Shown one piece after another: positions 22,457 through 47,374 of a stretch of DNA of 64,000 nucleotides. Location of the stretch: NCBI GenBank assembly GCA_949316495.1, contig OX439003.1:48991725-49055724 (forward strand), in the 5' to 3' direction. A program made the translations under genes and the position numbers. How positions within the stretch are numbered: the stretch's first letter is position 1; each line of letters opens with the position of its first letter. Source of the DNA: Amphiduros pacificus (taxonomy: Eukaryota > Annelida > Polychaeta > Phyllodocida > Hesionidae). Under the pieces are notes generated by a model. It ran no database searches, was not told where the DNA came from, and worked only from the letters and a program-made list of their open reading frames with translations.

Positions 22457-24040
22457 AAGGAGGTTGCTGCTGAAGGGATTGAAATGTGAACATCAACCAT
22501 GATTGACTTTTGTGTTACCATAATAGCCACATAGTGAAAGGACCTTAGGAACAAGCGTGGCAACCATCACATCTATTCACAACCTAACAGCAGATCAAGC
22601 CTACTTGATGGCACAATCCTGTATGAACTCTACCTGTCTCAGTGACATTAAATCTTATAGTCTTGGCCTGATAACAATTTCACACTCTCCCTCCCGTTTC
22701 CAACCCTCTCAGTTGTGCCCCCTACTGGGAAAGTATGTAACTATTTTGTGTACGGGTATGTGTACGTGTGTCCCACTTTAGCTTCTTTTTTTCATGGCCA
22801 GTAAAAGCAACTACTGCAGCATTTTCATTTCTGTCTTCCAAAGAAAAAGAAAATAGTTAAAATTTTGTTTTCAATAATTCTCTTGAAATTGAAATGTTTT
22901 GTCTGTTTACAATGAGTGTTTATTTAATGTTTTGATAGCATGTATATAAATAACTTTACTTTGTGTCCAATATGAAATTTCAGTGTAAATTTTAAAATAC
23001 TATTAATATGTTTGTGAAGAATATAAGAAGATTCAAACAGAATTTATATCATTTACAAGTAATTTAGTACAGCTGGCAACAGAGTATATATATATATTGA
23101 AATATTTTTATTTCACCATGATGAATATGTGAGACTCCTGATAGAACTAATATCATTTCAAGGCAACTCATTAAAACTGACACAAAATGTCTCTTTCGTG
23201 TGTGACTGTTTTGACTATGGTGTCTGATATTGAAAATAGCTGCTTCCAATATTTGTGGTATATGCTCTTTTTTATAGATTTATATTACAAAGCAATAGAA
23301 TTCAGATTAAGAAAAGTTTTACATGGGTTAAGAAGCAAGGGATTTGTTTTTCCAGATGGGAAACATCTGGTTGCCTTTTTACACCAGTGCTGCCCTCTGT
23401 ATATATATATCAGAGCAGATTAACTTTGCAGAGCTTAGGGTTCAATTTTGCAACTTACAGGACCCACTAACTTATCATGTGTGCATGAACTCATACCATC
23501 TGGAGCTGACAAAAGTTTTATTTTCTCATAAAAAGTGTAAGTTTGAGGAATAACATCATTTCTGAAGAGAAATCTCAGGTGTATGTATGGGACATGGAAA
23601 AGGTATGTAAAACCTGCTCCGTATGCGTGGATATAACACTTACATACACATATGTATATATATATAAGAGATTTATTTTGAGAAAACTAGCAGCATCATG
23701 CATTATCATAGAAACAAGTTTCAAAAAACCCTATTAGAATGATGTGCTTTATGTTAAGTGCTCAAATATCTTTGAGAATAATATCATTCACTTTATCACA
23801 CAGTATACTTACACATTCAAGATACATAATTATTGTTACAATGTAGCAATTAAGTAAATGATACAGCAATCTGTATGATATGAAATGTATGTGGATTCCT
23901 GAATATGTTAGGAGTGAATTTGTAATATTGATATTGCAAAATTAGGCCAATGACCTGCTGAAGCTTTTAGTATTGAAGAACTGAAGAATTGTAACTTCAC
24001 CATATCATTGATGCTTCAGGTAAAATATAATAAATACAAA
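22457..24040 (+). other. probable LIM gene 3' UTR exon
   Basis: The acceptor TTTCTTTCAG ends at 22456, following the exon 4 donor. No coding continuation is possible after the stop in exon 4. The 3' end is uncertain: a canonical AATAAA is at 24029-24034, and an ATTAAA variant lies near 23170. Short open frames here are not supported. Confidence 0.5.
24029..24034 (+). terminator. candidate polyA signal for the LIM gene
   Basis: This is the first canonical AATAAA I find after the LIM 3' UTR acceptor. Cleavage downstream is not demonstrated. Confidence 0.35.
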
Positions 24041-24218
24041 GGTAAAATATTGGACATGAAGGTTTAACAGACTGGGTGTGATTTCCTTTGTAGATAGAAA
24101 CCGTGAATGACTACTGACTTGGAAGTCTTCTTTGATGTGATTTTTAGATATTTGGCATTGGGTTAAGATATTGAGTTGTTGACAGGTTGATGTTGTTTCC
24201 CTGAACCATCATTAAAGG

Positions 24219-24262
24219 GGCCCCTCAAGGGTATTTTTTAATGATAACCCCCTTGAGGGGCC
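24219..24262. other. perfect 13-bp stem hairpin
   Basis: GGCCCCTCAAGGG (24219-24231) and its exact reverse complement (24250-24262) are separated by an 18-base AT-rich loop. It stands out in AT-rich DNA just past the inferred LIM 3' end. It may be an RNA hairpin or the end of a small repeat; the function is unknown. Confidence 0.75.
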
Positions 24263-24474
24263 TCCAATAGCAGTGTGGTGTTGTGGCTATTGTTTACAGT
24301 TTGTAAATAAGTAAACAATTTGTGTGATGATAAGTAAATATATTTCTCTCTTTAATTGATATTGCATTTATTAATTGTATTTCAAGGTTCTCTTTTCGTA
24401 TAATTAAGTGTTTTCTTAAACTCTTTGTTGTAAATGATCCTCAAGCAATAATACCATTCTTATTTTTATCATTA

Positions 24475-24755
24475 GCCCCATTCTTTTATGCTAAGAGGAA
24501 AATCAAATCTGGTCTTCCTTTGAACAATAGCATCATGATGTTCGGATAAAAGAATTTATTGCATTCAGAAATTATTGTTTATAGCATCATTCTTAATTTT
24601 TAATAGGAAATTCAGATCTGGTCTTCCTTGGAATAACAACACCATGATCACATGGAAAAAAATTAATGTCACCAGTAATTATTGTTATTAGCACCATTCT
24701 TGCATTTTAACAGGAAATTCATATCTGGTTTTCCTTTGAAACAAAGCATCATTAT
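24475..24755. repeat. diverged tandem duplication, about 120 bp x 2.3
   Basis: Copies near 24475, 24590 and 24695 share ATTCTTxxxTTTTAAxAGGAAA, TCTGGTCTTCCTTTGAA-like and CATCATGAT-like blocks. No coding frame is conserved between them. Confidence 0.65.
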
Positions 24756-24759
24756 ATTC

Positions 24760-27140
24760 TGTAAAATCTTATAAAAGGAGTGGTGGTATTGCTTGACTGG
24801 AGGTTAGATCGTAATCTATTGGCATGAACTATCTCAAATGAACCAGTGAGAGTCAAACCAATAGTCTATAGTCACAAAGTTCACAACAAAAGACCTGGTG
24901 TGTTCTATGAAATTAATTTGACCGAAATGTAATTATAAGCATGCAAAATATATTTTTTTTTATAATGAAGTTCAGGACAATTTGATACCATGAATTATTG
25001 TTGACTATAAATATTGCACAAGTTAATGAGAGAGAACTGCTGTGCAGTATTTGCGTACCAACAGTGAACACTAGGTGGCACTACAATGATAGAATTATAC
25101 AGCCACTGCCATAATTCTAGATTCTTCCAAAATGTTAATGCAAAATGATTTAGTTTGATGCCATGTGAAATAAAATTTATGAAAGAAAATGGATGTTTTT
25201 TTTCATGTACTTTAAGGTGTAAGGTAACAAATTCAACCACAAACTTTTGTCGAATACCAATGCATTGTCTTGCATGAAATGCACTGAAGCAAGCCAGAAG
25301 AAAAAAAAATCAAATGTGTCAAATTTAAGCAAAATTACATTATTGGCGTTATTGGTTTGTGGAAAACAAATTTGAAAAAAGATTATGTGGACCAAAATAA
25401 ATTCTTCAATAAATCTGAAGAATTAAGAAATATCTTTAAACAAGCATGCACTTTTCAATCAGACGATTAAAACCATAAGTAAGCCTGCATCATGGCTTTT
25501 AGAGGAAGTTGGAGAAGAAAAGTACAAAAAAGACAATTTGGGAGAAAGATACATAAAATAGGCCGAGTCTTTGATAAAGTACAATACAATCTACATATAA
25601 CCATATATTAAAATGCTAGAAGAAATCCTTGTGATGAAATGATTGAAACAATAAATCAGATGGAAAACATTAAATTACACCATTACCTTTTCCTAAGCAT
25701 GAAAATACTGAAACTCGGACTTGTGAAGGAGTCAGTAATTTTTTCGTGGGATAAAATCAATTAAGAGATGAAATGGACAAATGTGACAAACATTCCATGA
25801 GAAGAAAAGTCTTAGAAAAAGTTGAAAAGCTTATTACGAGTGAAGTAGCAAACTAAGTGAAGGAAGCAACAAAGAAGTTTGTGAGCTGCAGGATTCCATT
25901 CCTTCGTGGCCCCAAAATGTATGCAAAGGACTCCCCAACTTCCAAGTATCACCAAAATAATTGATAAATCAATCACTCGTGGAAATATGCCAGATTGTCT
26001 AAAATGTGTAATAATTTTAAGAGAGCATAAATCAAAGAACTGGACCAAGAATTAAACAAGAAAGTAAAAAAAAAAAAAGAATTTGTATCTAATTTCCTTT
26101 TTGAAAATGATATTTACATTTGTCTATCCCCCAAATATTAAATAGCCTGTCAGTAAATCTTGCCAAATGTCGTCTACTGAGCGATTTTACGAACTGCTAA
26201 AAGAAGGAAATGTGCAATGTCCGCCATCCCAAAGTTGCTATGTGAGAGTATGAATCGAATGCATCACAAAATGACACAAAAATGTACACAAAAATATTTG
26301 ATGAATACGCACTAGCCCTCGCACCAGTCCTAATACATATATAAATATATGCCTGATCACTATATATGCATTTTGTTACAATTTCGTCTATATTATTATA
26401 TCTGCATACAAGGAATTCCACAGTACACAGATTACACAGATTGCATTGCTCAAGTGGCAGTCTCACTACAGCAGTTAGGGAAAGTGCATGAAAGCGGATG
26501 GGATAATCTGGGCATTCAGAATGGGTTCGGAGGTCTACACGACTTGAACGCCTTATTATATTCATTTGTCCTTCTAAATTCCTTGTTGAAAGTTGAAAGT
26601 TTTGTGTGGAGGAGATGCGAACAGCCAGTTCACACTGTCTTTGTTGCACGCACTGAGTGGGTCAGTAATGCCTGAGAGCAATAATAAATTATATTTCTAT
26701 AATTGCTCTCAGGTAATGCGAACGCTTTGTTCGTATCTCTTCTTGAATGTGTTCTTACTATGTTCGGTGATATTCGTTGAGTCCTGCATTTATGCGAAAA
26801 AGGTACGGTGAAGACACAAACAAGGAATAGTGTCGGCGAGAATAAGATGCAAACAGAAGAGGAACGTTCATATTGGTCAGCTTCTCATTCGCGTTCTGTC
26901 CTTAATATATCCGTCTTGTCCATGTGTATCTATATTTGTACGCTTTCTGTGGGTGTTTCCTCCTAAATGTTCATATCAGTGTTCATCCGCATTGTTTGCT
27001 TTGGTCTTGTCCGCTTCCTTTTTTTTAATATTTGCTTATCTCATTCGTTCCCTCGATGCTCACAAAACTGAACAAAAGTGGATATACAAAACTTTGGACA
27101 TTTTCTACTCAGCTTCTCACCCGCTAAGCCTGTTTGCAAC
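24760..27140. other. intergenic, no supported gene
   Basis: The stretch 25500-26050 has codon-like purine-rich sequence with only broken short frames and could be a decayed element that I cannot assign. A 12-bp-arm hairpin (CCTGAGAGCAAT / ATTGCTCTCAGG) lies at 26671-26713. Open frames at 26197-27273 on both strands overlap each other and match no family I know. Confidence 0.4.
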
Positions 27141-27145
27141 AGTGA

Positions 27146-27462
27146 GTTTGTTTGTTTGTTTGTTTGTTTGGGGTTTACATCACTTTCAACATTATTTCAG
27201 TCATTTCGTGATGAGACCTACTTGTCGCAGATATAGTGCTGCCTCACTGAATTGTCATGTCCCAGGTCCTTGACATCACAACCCACCCGGTCACATATTT
27301 ACAAGGACAACGGGTGAACCCTTTAGGCACGGGCACTGATCTGGGGAATTGTACTATGAGTTCAATCTCAGCATGGACGGGGATCAAACCCACAACCTTA
27401 AGATCACCACAGAGGAACTGGTGCTAATAAGCTGGCACTCTAACCAACTGCGCCACGGCTCG
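27146..27462 (-). mobile_element. tRNA-derived SINE, nearly full length
   Basis: Read on the minus strand, it starts with a tRNA-like head: A-box-like TGGCGCAGTTGGTTAGAGTG followed by B-box-like GGGTTTGATCCCC about 60 bases on. A body follows, ending CATCACGAAATGACTGAAAT, AATGTTGAAAGTGATGTAAA and then CCCCAAAC with a repeated (CAAA)n tail at 27146-27170. It is about 317 bp long. Two other copies in the window share the tail. Similar AATGTTGAAAGTG tails are familiar from molluscan SINEs, which is the main hint to the phylum. It would need a LINE partner for movement. Confidence 0.8.
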
Positions 27463-27790
27463 TGCATTTGGCTGTTTTTCGTGTATGGATGTGGCTGCTT
27501 TCCGCACATGGATGTGGTCTGCACATTTATTTGGCTGTTTTCTGTGTATGGATATGGCTGCACATGGATGTGGCTATATTCTGCATATTTATATGGCTGT
27601 TTTCTGCGTATTGGTGTGGCTGTTTTCTGTGTATGGATATGGCTGTTATTTGCATGTGGATACAGCTGTTTTCTGCATAATGGATATGGCTGTTATTTGC
27701 ATGGATATGCCTGTTATCTGCATATGGATATAACTGTTTTCTGCATAATGGATATGAATGTTATCTGTTTGGATGTGGCTGTTCGGCCTA
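27463..27790. repeat. degenerate tandem repeat, about 24 bp
   Basis: Loosely repeated GGATATGGCTGTTTTCTG and variants occur about a dozen times. Overlapping open frames rich in C, W and Y here are repeat products. Confidence 0.6.
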
Positions 27791-30700
27791 TTTATCTTTC
27801 TTAATAAAACACATTGTATTAAGTTCCGCCTGTCTTGGGTGATGAGCTGGTTGTTTTAATGGATAAGGGCATTGTGCCCATGCATTGGCAAATAAACTAC
27901 AGTTTTGTTTGCTCTACTCTAAATGTTCATTTATTTAATTTGATGCTGTGGTATTGAATGATTGCATTTATTCTGTTTGCATGCCGCGATGCAGGGTGAG
28001 CGAGCACGAAGCACCCCGGCCCAGCTTGGCAACAGCATGTATATCTCTGCCTGCAAGCACACCTTTGTGTCTCGCTAAACCTCCATAACATTCTCTCATT
28101 AATTTCAGAACGTCAACGTAAAGAATCAAGGGACGCATATACTGTCAGAAAAATTAAACCATTTATCACTTTGTCTCCCCAGTCATTCATCATAGGTACA
28201 CCGTTGGTACATGGTATTTGCATGTCTCTGGAATCACCCTCCAGCTAATTAAAATAAGAAATGTCTTGTGCAATCCAATATCTTTTCATTCTGCACTCAG
28301 GAAACTTGGGGAATGGATGGATTTGGATAATAAATTCAAATATTTTAATCGAACCCCATTGTCTTGAATTACAAGCTTTTATAATCAATGCTAATTAGTG
28401 AAGTTTCAATAAAAACAAACTGGGACAAAGTACGGACACTGATGTTAATCTTATAATATGTATCAATGGCAATGCATATGTAGTTTTCTATGGAATGATT
28501 TTTCCACTTGGGAAGGATACATGATGTGTGGAATGCTTCTTCACTCATACAACATACGCTAATTGACAGCAAGGCAGTGCAGTCTCCTGTCCAAACACAG
28601 CAGCATTCGGTATCGATGGCTCTGTCAAACCTAATGTAATGTGCCAGTGTGGCTGGGAAATATGCAACTGGGCTGACGGCCAAGTATCGGAATTGTCAGA
28701 ATGTACAGCCTGTAAGATCCCATGTCAATGTGCACATAATATCAGCATATGGCGAGGTCAGAGGTCAACTCTGTAGTGTGCTTAGGAGATATGCTGAATT
28801 AGCTGGGTCCATATGCTGCTTTATGAATATGCATAAGGGCTTAGGAATGAAATACAATGAACTGCAAAACTTGTAAAGTACGAGGGGAAGATTGACATTT
28901 GTAATTTTCACCAATTATATAAAGATATTCCAAATTCTCTGGCTTTATAGTATTAGCCCATATGGCCTACATACATGATACTTATTATAATATTTCACAG
29001 GCTGAACAAACACTAGGAATAGCTAGGAAAACGTATAAACACAGTTTTCATGCATCACCCAATGACTATGATAAGGTTCAGAATCAATGTACAAAACTGC
29101 TTTCACACGTGAGTTTAATTTTGCCAGAATGGAATAACAAATATATTAATATATATATTTGCAATATTTGCAATGTATATTTGTCATGGAATGTTAAACA
29201 ATTAAAAATGGCCCATTTTATTGCACATCATTCCACCCCAGCAGCTCTCTGAGATAATGGATACACAGGACTGTCTTAAATACATAGGCCTGGTTGGAGT
29301 AATCAATTCATATCCTTTATATAAACTTTACTTCGCTGTTCACTCATGTCAAGAAGCTTTTCCTATTAACTCAATGCCCAACTCAAAAGTGGGCATATAC
29401 ACACAACAATCAAAATAACCGATAATACATTTTACTGCTTCACTAATCTTATAAGATTACTGTTTTATTTACTTAGAGATAAATGTACATCATCAGTATC
29501 CTAAGTAGATTTTCTTTTTATCACAAATGATTTTTTGAGAAATCGTAAGTGAATTCAATATCTCAATATGTTATTATATACGTGATGTTCCGAATAATAC
29601 ACCGAGTAATGTGTGAATGAGATTGCTGGTTTTCTTGGCACATCTGAATGTCATCGATCCGCTGCAGATGCCAAAAAACTTTTCAGCTTCCAATTATGAC
29701 CTGTTGGGGGAAAGCATCATGAAGCTGCCATATCTATCTTGATAAATACTTTGTTTTCTACAGAGCTGGGCTGAGCCTTGTGGGTGCATTCATTGGTCAA
29801 GCCTTGATTCAATGTGCATTCCATCCACTCTACCACTCACAAATTAACAAATAGTGAATTTGGGCTGATATAATGAATTTGTACGAAGCTGGGATAATTT
29901 ATGTGGATGGAGTCATTGGTCAAGTCTTGATTCAATGTGCAATCCACCCACTCTACCACTCCAAAGGATTTAAGAATATAATGATAGTACAAACCAAGAT
30001 GTAATCTAAATGCATTACATGGAGATTCAGCCCACAAACCAATGACATTCATGATCACGTGCACACTTATTCTATCATAAGAATGGATAGCTAAAATTCT
30101 TTTCTTTGCAATGACGGTCTCTTAATTTCTCAGAAGCAACTTATTGAATGTATTTATATCACATGATTTAGCTGATGTGAGCATTTCGTGTGGACGTATA
30201 TCCTATGAAACATGACGTTCTTTCTGTTTCATGGGAATGAAATAATTCAAATTTTCTTTATTTTTGTTACTTCAGCAGATTAATATGTGTACTTCGATTC
30301 TAGATTCATTTGATTTGAACGAATATCAGATATAACAAAGCAAAAAGCATGTGCCTCGTGCACCACAGTTATATTCCACACGCTATCTTAATATAAAACC
30401 AGGTATCTACTGATCTTATGACTGTATATTTTCTTTATTGTAACGAAAGGTTTTTTTAAACAGAAAACAACAGAATAACTACAGAGCTTACGAGCCCACA
30501 CCACATGTTTCAGAAAAAATGGTCTTTGATAAAGGCATATGCCTCATATCAAATGATTTAGATCTCAGTTCATTTTTTTATTATTTGCTCTTCATTGCAT
30601 ATTCCCAATACCAATATATAATTCACAATATTTGCATATATATTGATGATATGGTATGGAAAGCTAAGCCGGATGTGAGTAATCCATACACTACTCCATC

Positions 30701-32460
30701 TGTTGTATAAATCATATCAGGCAATGGCATTGATCTCTACTTGGTTACCTGCCCTGCATGCTGCCTGTGCATACCTGGACACCCGCCAGTTACATGTCTC
30801 TCTGTTGTGTTTGCTGTTGAAGACTGTGCAATACGATATGCACTGCAGCATTTACTGGCACGACGCTCTCAGTACAACAAGGATGCATTAATGATGAGAG
30901 AGTAAGCCATCACAACAAGCACTCCCCCCTGGGCGCTTAACTTACTTGAGGCAATGATAAGAGCATTCTCTACATATAATCATATCATCTTTGCATAAAA
31001 GATATAGTACAAATGTTAAACACTTACAGGTGAACAATCTCACATTTTTCAAATTTCAAACCTCTGTGATTTTCTGCAAAATTTCAATCTCTATCTGGAA
31101 CAATCAAAATATATATTGTGTTCTATATGCTATATGTTTAAGTATAAAATCAATGGCTGACATATGAACATATGACTATAGAAATGAAAGCAACGAATCT
31201 GTATTTAGTGCCTGGTCTTTAGCCAAACATACATTATATTTCCATTATATTTCCATTATATTCTCCATTCACAACTGATTAACACTGCATCATAGGAAAC
31301 CAGTAACAGATAATGGATAGTGTTAGACATACTTTAGTTGAATGATCACAGAATAACTAATTTTTAACATGTGCTAAATTTGGGGTGTCGCATACATAGG
31401 GTAAATATAACCTACACACGTTAGAGATATATCTGTTATAAGATTTATCTAAATTTCAAAACTGTAAACAAAAATAATGTAAACAAAAATGTAAAAGCAT
31501 TTGATATCTAATGGTTGCATGGTAACAGACATGGTATATTCGCATTTAAGGACTTAATGTATTTCTGACAGGGACAATCACTTAACAGATGCAACACCAC
31601 TCAATATCTTGTACCAAACAACAATAAGCTCCTGGTTCAAATTAGTTTTCCAAAAGATTGATTGAGATGGATCGTTTTCGTACATTTAACATTTCGTACA
31701 TATTACATATTACATATGAGATAATCCAATGTAAAGAACACCTCACTTTGTGTTTTCTATGAAAACAATTCATACATTTTTCAGGCTATGCCATGTTTTG
31801 GTGCAAGAAATCGTTAAAATGCAATGGAATACGGGAAGCTGTGCGCTTGGCGTTTATACCCCCACACGGCAGTAGGCAGCTATATGCGCGCACATCCACC
31901 CCGCAAACTGCTTCTCCGCTGTGATTCGCTTGTGGGACGCCTGCACCTGCAGGAAACGGGAATTCCCCTCGTAACCACACTACTGCAGTACGTATGGCCC
32001 TCCTCCCAAAAACACACGCATTGATATCTTATTACCCACTCCATAGGATGACTCCATATAGGATGACTGTAGACAGACAATAGGAAGATGGCTCTAACGA
32101 TATCATTATCTTATGGCTGAAACAAACAAAAAACTTCCATCAGATATGACATGCATCTGCATGAAAGTAGCAATGCATCCCGCACAGAGATGGTTAATAT
32201 ATGAGGATGATATGCATCAGTGACGCTTGGAATATATGATCCTGCATATAGAGACGTGGAGGTATATAACAATAGATGGCATAAATGACAAAGAAGTGCA
32301 CCTAGTCATGTCATTTTTGCTGCCTATGTGTGTTTCTCAATATTGTATTTGCACAGCCTATCCATCAATACAGACTGCACACCAAGCACTGGTAAAATCC
32401 ATCAGAGAATGAATGCTTTTATTACCATTTATTGGTAGGAACAGATGCTACCCACTGTAG
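27791..32460. other. intergenic or 5' region of the transporter gene
   Basis: No exon is recognised. A short direct duplication, CATTGGTCAAGYCTTGATTC and following bases, occurs near 29790 and 29912. Two GC-richer islands, about 27985-28075 and 31800-32020, contrast with the AT-rich surroundings and could be promoter or first-exon candidates for the transporter gene downstream. Confidence 0.4.
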
Positions 32461-32511
32461 AGTATATACCACGCCATATACTTCAGAGACAGACATAAAG
32501 ACCTGGGCGTC

Positions 32512-44022
<11,511 letters not shown>

Positions 44023-44557
44023 TTCTTATATATTTTCTAAACTACTTCAACCCAGAGAAAAGAAACGCAAATAATTCACCAACAATTATCTATATTTATA
44101 GCACCCAATAAAAATTTACCTCCATAGGTCAATGTGACACAACCAACTGTTCATTAACGGTATACCATTTTGTATTCATTATGGAACGTTATTCCTCAAC
44201 TTAAAAGTTATCTGTCTTGGGAGTCCACCATGAGAACTACTTGAAATTTTAAACAATTATGTTGAATGCCAAAATATTCTACAAATGATTATGAGGTTTT
44301 GCTTAATCCAGCCCAAAGGCACCACTTATATTTTATGACGTTCCTTCTGAATACATCAAATGTGTTTTCGCATATTCTACTTTGAAGCTTTGAATCTTTA
44401 CTTTCAAATTCTCGATTTTTATATAAATATATATATCGGTATATTGGTGATATGAATTTTAATCTTTTTGACTCTGATACTGTTATGTAATTTGCTGTGG
44501 ATTTTATTAACTAAGATGTATTTACCATCATTTGTAATTGATAATGATTTTCTTGTA

Positions 44558-44563
44558 AATAAA
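44558..44563 (+). terminator. polyA signal of the transporter gene
   Basis: A canonical AATAAA lies 536 bases after the stop, within AT-rich 3' UTR. An earlier AATAAA (near 44107) and a later one (near 44619) are alternatives. Confidence 0.55.
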
Positions 44564-44885
44564 TAATGTCAACAAATAGTACTTAGTTCACTTCAGAATT
44601 TCAAATGTTTGCATGTGTAATAAAATTGAATATCAATTTTGAAAGACAAATCACGATTGCATTCCTTGTAATGAGATATACCAAGTGACATACAAAATCA
44701 CTATAATCAATAGTGATTATTTATGACTCCAAATATACCGATCACCATGGACATGAATATTCATGATTAAAACAAATGTGATCATCTTATCAAGAAGAGC
44801 AATTGGCAAGGTATTGGTAACAATGGTCACAATGGCTCCCATATTTTACTATGTTCACTTTTCTTTGCCTTACACTCATCTTAGA

Positions 44886-44921
<36 letters not shown>

Positions 44922-44960
44922 TTTGTATAGCGCTGATACCAGACAAGTCTGTTCATTACT
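44886..44960 (-). mobile_element. 3' tail of a non-LTR element with (ATT)n end
   Basis: On the minus strand it reads CAGCGCTATACAAATTTT followed by (ATT)n, the same kind of tail as at 441-520. The upstream body is not recognised. Confidence 0.5.
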
Positions 44961-45669
44961 AATAACAGTAAGACTTATAAGATATTTGCTTTTTTAATTG
45001 ACTTCTGGGACAGAATAGTCTGATAGTTTCCCTGCACTCAAAATCCTAAGTTATGTAGAGCTCTAATTTTGAATGTCGTTAGTTCAGGGAAGTATCCCAG
45101 ATTTGGCCTCTAGCACTCCACTTCACTGCAGTTAACACCATATTATATCAACGACATCTATAAATTTACAGGATGTTCTATTTTCTTCTATACCCTGACT
45201 TACAGGGCCAGGAAATCAACTGAAAGTAACCTTTTCACATTCTCTAGATATTCTTTTTTAAAGTCAACAAAACACAAAATTGAATTCAATCGATCAGCTC
45301 CATGGAAAACATATTGAAGAAAACAGTTATTGAAGACAGTTTATAACATATGGAATGTTGTATTTTGATATGTAAAATCAGTTTCCATACTGTTGAGGCA
45401 GCAATTATTTTAAGGCAGAACCAAGTGGCCTGCTGTGGTGTTTAGTACGGAGAGATTCAAAATATTTGCATTTATATATATATATATATAACAACAATAG
45501 CCAAATAAGGGTGATTTGATATTTCAATTGCCCGGTGTGAAAAAGAATAAACTCCTAATATTACTATATGAAATAATGGGGGTCATTGATCACACCTCTA
45601 CCAGCTCACAGCACTGTCGTCATATATATCAAGGGGCATCATCATGTAAAACTATAAATATGTAAAGTT

Positions 45670-45930
45670 TTCGATAAAATACGCTATAAACACACTCTCA
45701 TATATTGCGTTTGAGATGTAATCAAAGCTTCTCATCACCTTTCCACATAACACCTCTGGAGTTATGTTCTCTTTACTTCTGTAATATATTAATTCATTCA
45801 TTTCACCATCTTTGATATCAGTTTATGTCATTGATAAAAGGGTTTATTTGCGAGGCACACTGTGATAAATAGTTCATAAAAAATATGTTTATTTAATGAG
45901 AAATAAGCCTGTAGCTTGTTACATCATTCT
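45670..45930. repeat. local duplication, copy 1
   Basis: Blocks including TTTGATATCAGTTTATGTCA, TTGATAAAAGG and GCCTGTAGCTTGTTA recur in the same order at 49115-49410. The intervening 3.2 kb holds several insertions. No coding sequence is recognised in either copy. Confidence 0.75.
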
Positions 45931-46312
45931 ATCCTAATTTCATAGCGCAATACCACCGGAAGCCGTACATCAATCATGCCATATCCCTAAAGGGGGGATG
46001 CCGAGTAGCCTATGATGAGTTTTAGTCAGGAAAAAAAAGCTTTATTCTGCAGCTTTCTGTTCCTAATGATCATCATCCAGGGCCAAAATTTGACAAGATC
46101 CCGTGTATCCTTTCTATTTAATTAGTTCATGATAAAGCAGTTCAAAATGTACTTATGAACAATTTATGGTTTTTAGTGGGAAGAATTTCCAAGCATGTAC
46201 AACATGAGGCTCGATAGCGAATAAATGTTCACGTATCGGGTACTTCTCTTTAACAACCCTAGAAAGAGAATATACTATTTTTTAATAGGGTTATTGATCA
46301 CAACCATTTCAA

Positions 46313-46440
46313 GTTGACTTCCAAGTCAATCCTCCTCATGACTTGGAAGGCCTTAAATGGTAAGGCACCTCCTTACATATGTGAACTACTCCTTGTGAGG
46401 CAGAATGATAGGGACTGGAGATCTAAAGATAGTTCTCATC
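46313..46440 (+). mobile_element. LINE reverse-transcriptase C-terminal fragment
   Basis: The + frame reads LMTWKALNGKAPPYICELL and then RQNDRDWRSKD, the conserved end of the reverse transcriptase of CR1/Rex1/Jockey-like LINEs (consensus tFKALnGlAPpYi.dLL...R.LRS). Only about 40 residues remain before a long trinucleotide tract. It is a dead 5'-truncated copy, possibly the source of the ATT tail. The exact clade is not determined. Confidence 0.75.
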
Positions 46441-46445
46441 TTTCT

Positions 46446-46745
<300 letters not shown>

Positions 46746-46943
46746 CAGAAAAGAGACAAGTATTAAAACATTCTAAAATTGACATATTAACATATCATGA
46801 GAGACAAGTAATTAAACATTCCAAAATTGTAATATTAACATATTTGAAGACAACATTACATAAACTCGCTTCGCTCGTAAGATTGTAAGGAAAGTGTAGG
46901 AGTATAATAAACTCAGGTCCAGGGCATTATTATTTTCATATTA

Positions 46944-47332
46944 GGGGCGATCCATTTGATTTTTGTGGGGTGGGGTGGGAGATTTTGGAAAAAAAATTTA
47001 TTCACCCACCCCATCCCAGAAAAAAAATTTATTCATTCACCCTACCAAAGAAAAAAAATTTATTCACCCACCCTACCAAAGAAAAAAAAATTATTCATCC
47101 ACCTCCTTCAAGTTTTTCTATCTTCTATATGGATTGCTTGAAATGAAGGATCAGAGTCTGGGGAAGCAACAAGAAAAAAAATTTATTCACCCACCCCACA
47201 CCAGAAAAAAAATTTATTCACCCACCCCACACCAGAAAAAAAAATTATTCATCCACCCTACCAAAGAAAAAAAATGTATTCATCCAGTACTGCTGTCCCA
47301 CCCCACCCCACAAAAATCAAATGGATCGCCCC
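46944..47332. mobile_element. PIF/Harbinger-like MITE with internal tandem repeats
   Basis: The ends are inverted: GGGGCGATCCATTTGATTTT continues to about 37 bp and is mirrored at 47296-47332. TTA flanks both sides (46941-46943 and 47333-47335), a three-base target duplication as in PIF/Harbinger. The interior holds about seven diverged copies of a 24-27 bp unit, AAAAAAAATTTATTCACCCA plus CCC. There is no transposase frame, so the element is non-autonomous. Confidence 0.8.
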
Positions 47333-47374
47333 TTATACACATTGTTAAAAATTGGAGAAAGATAATTTAGTGAA

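Noticed and set aside
25500-26050. Purine-rich, codon-like sequence that might be a decayed element
   Set aside because: Too broken to assign to any family; kept only as a remark.
26197-26675. Overlapping 150- and 108-codon frames on opposite strands
   Set aside because: No family resemblance, no splice or start support, and mutual overlap suggests chance.
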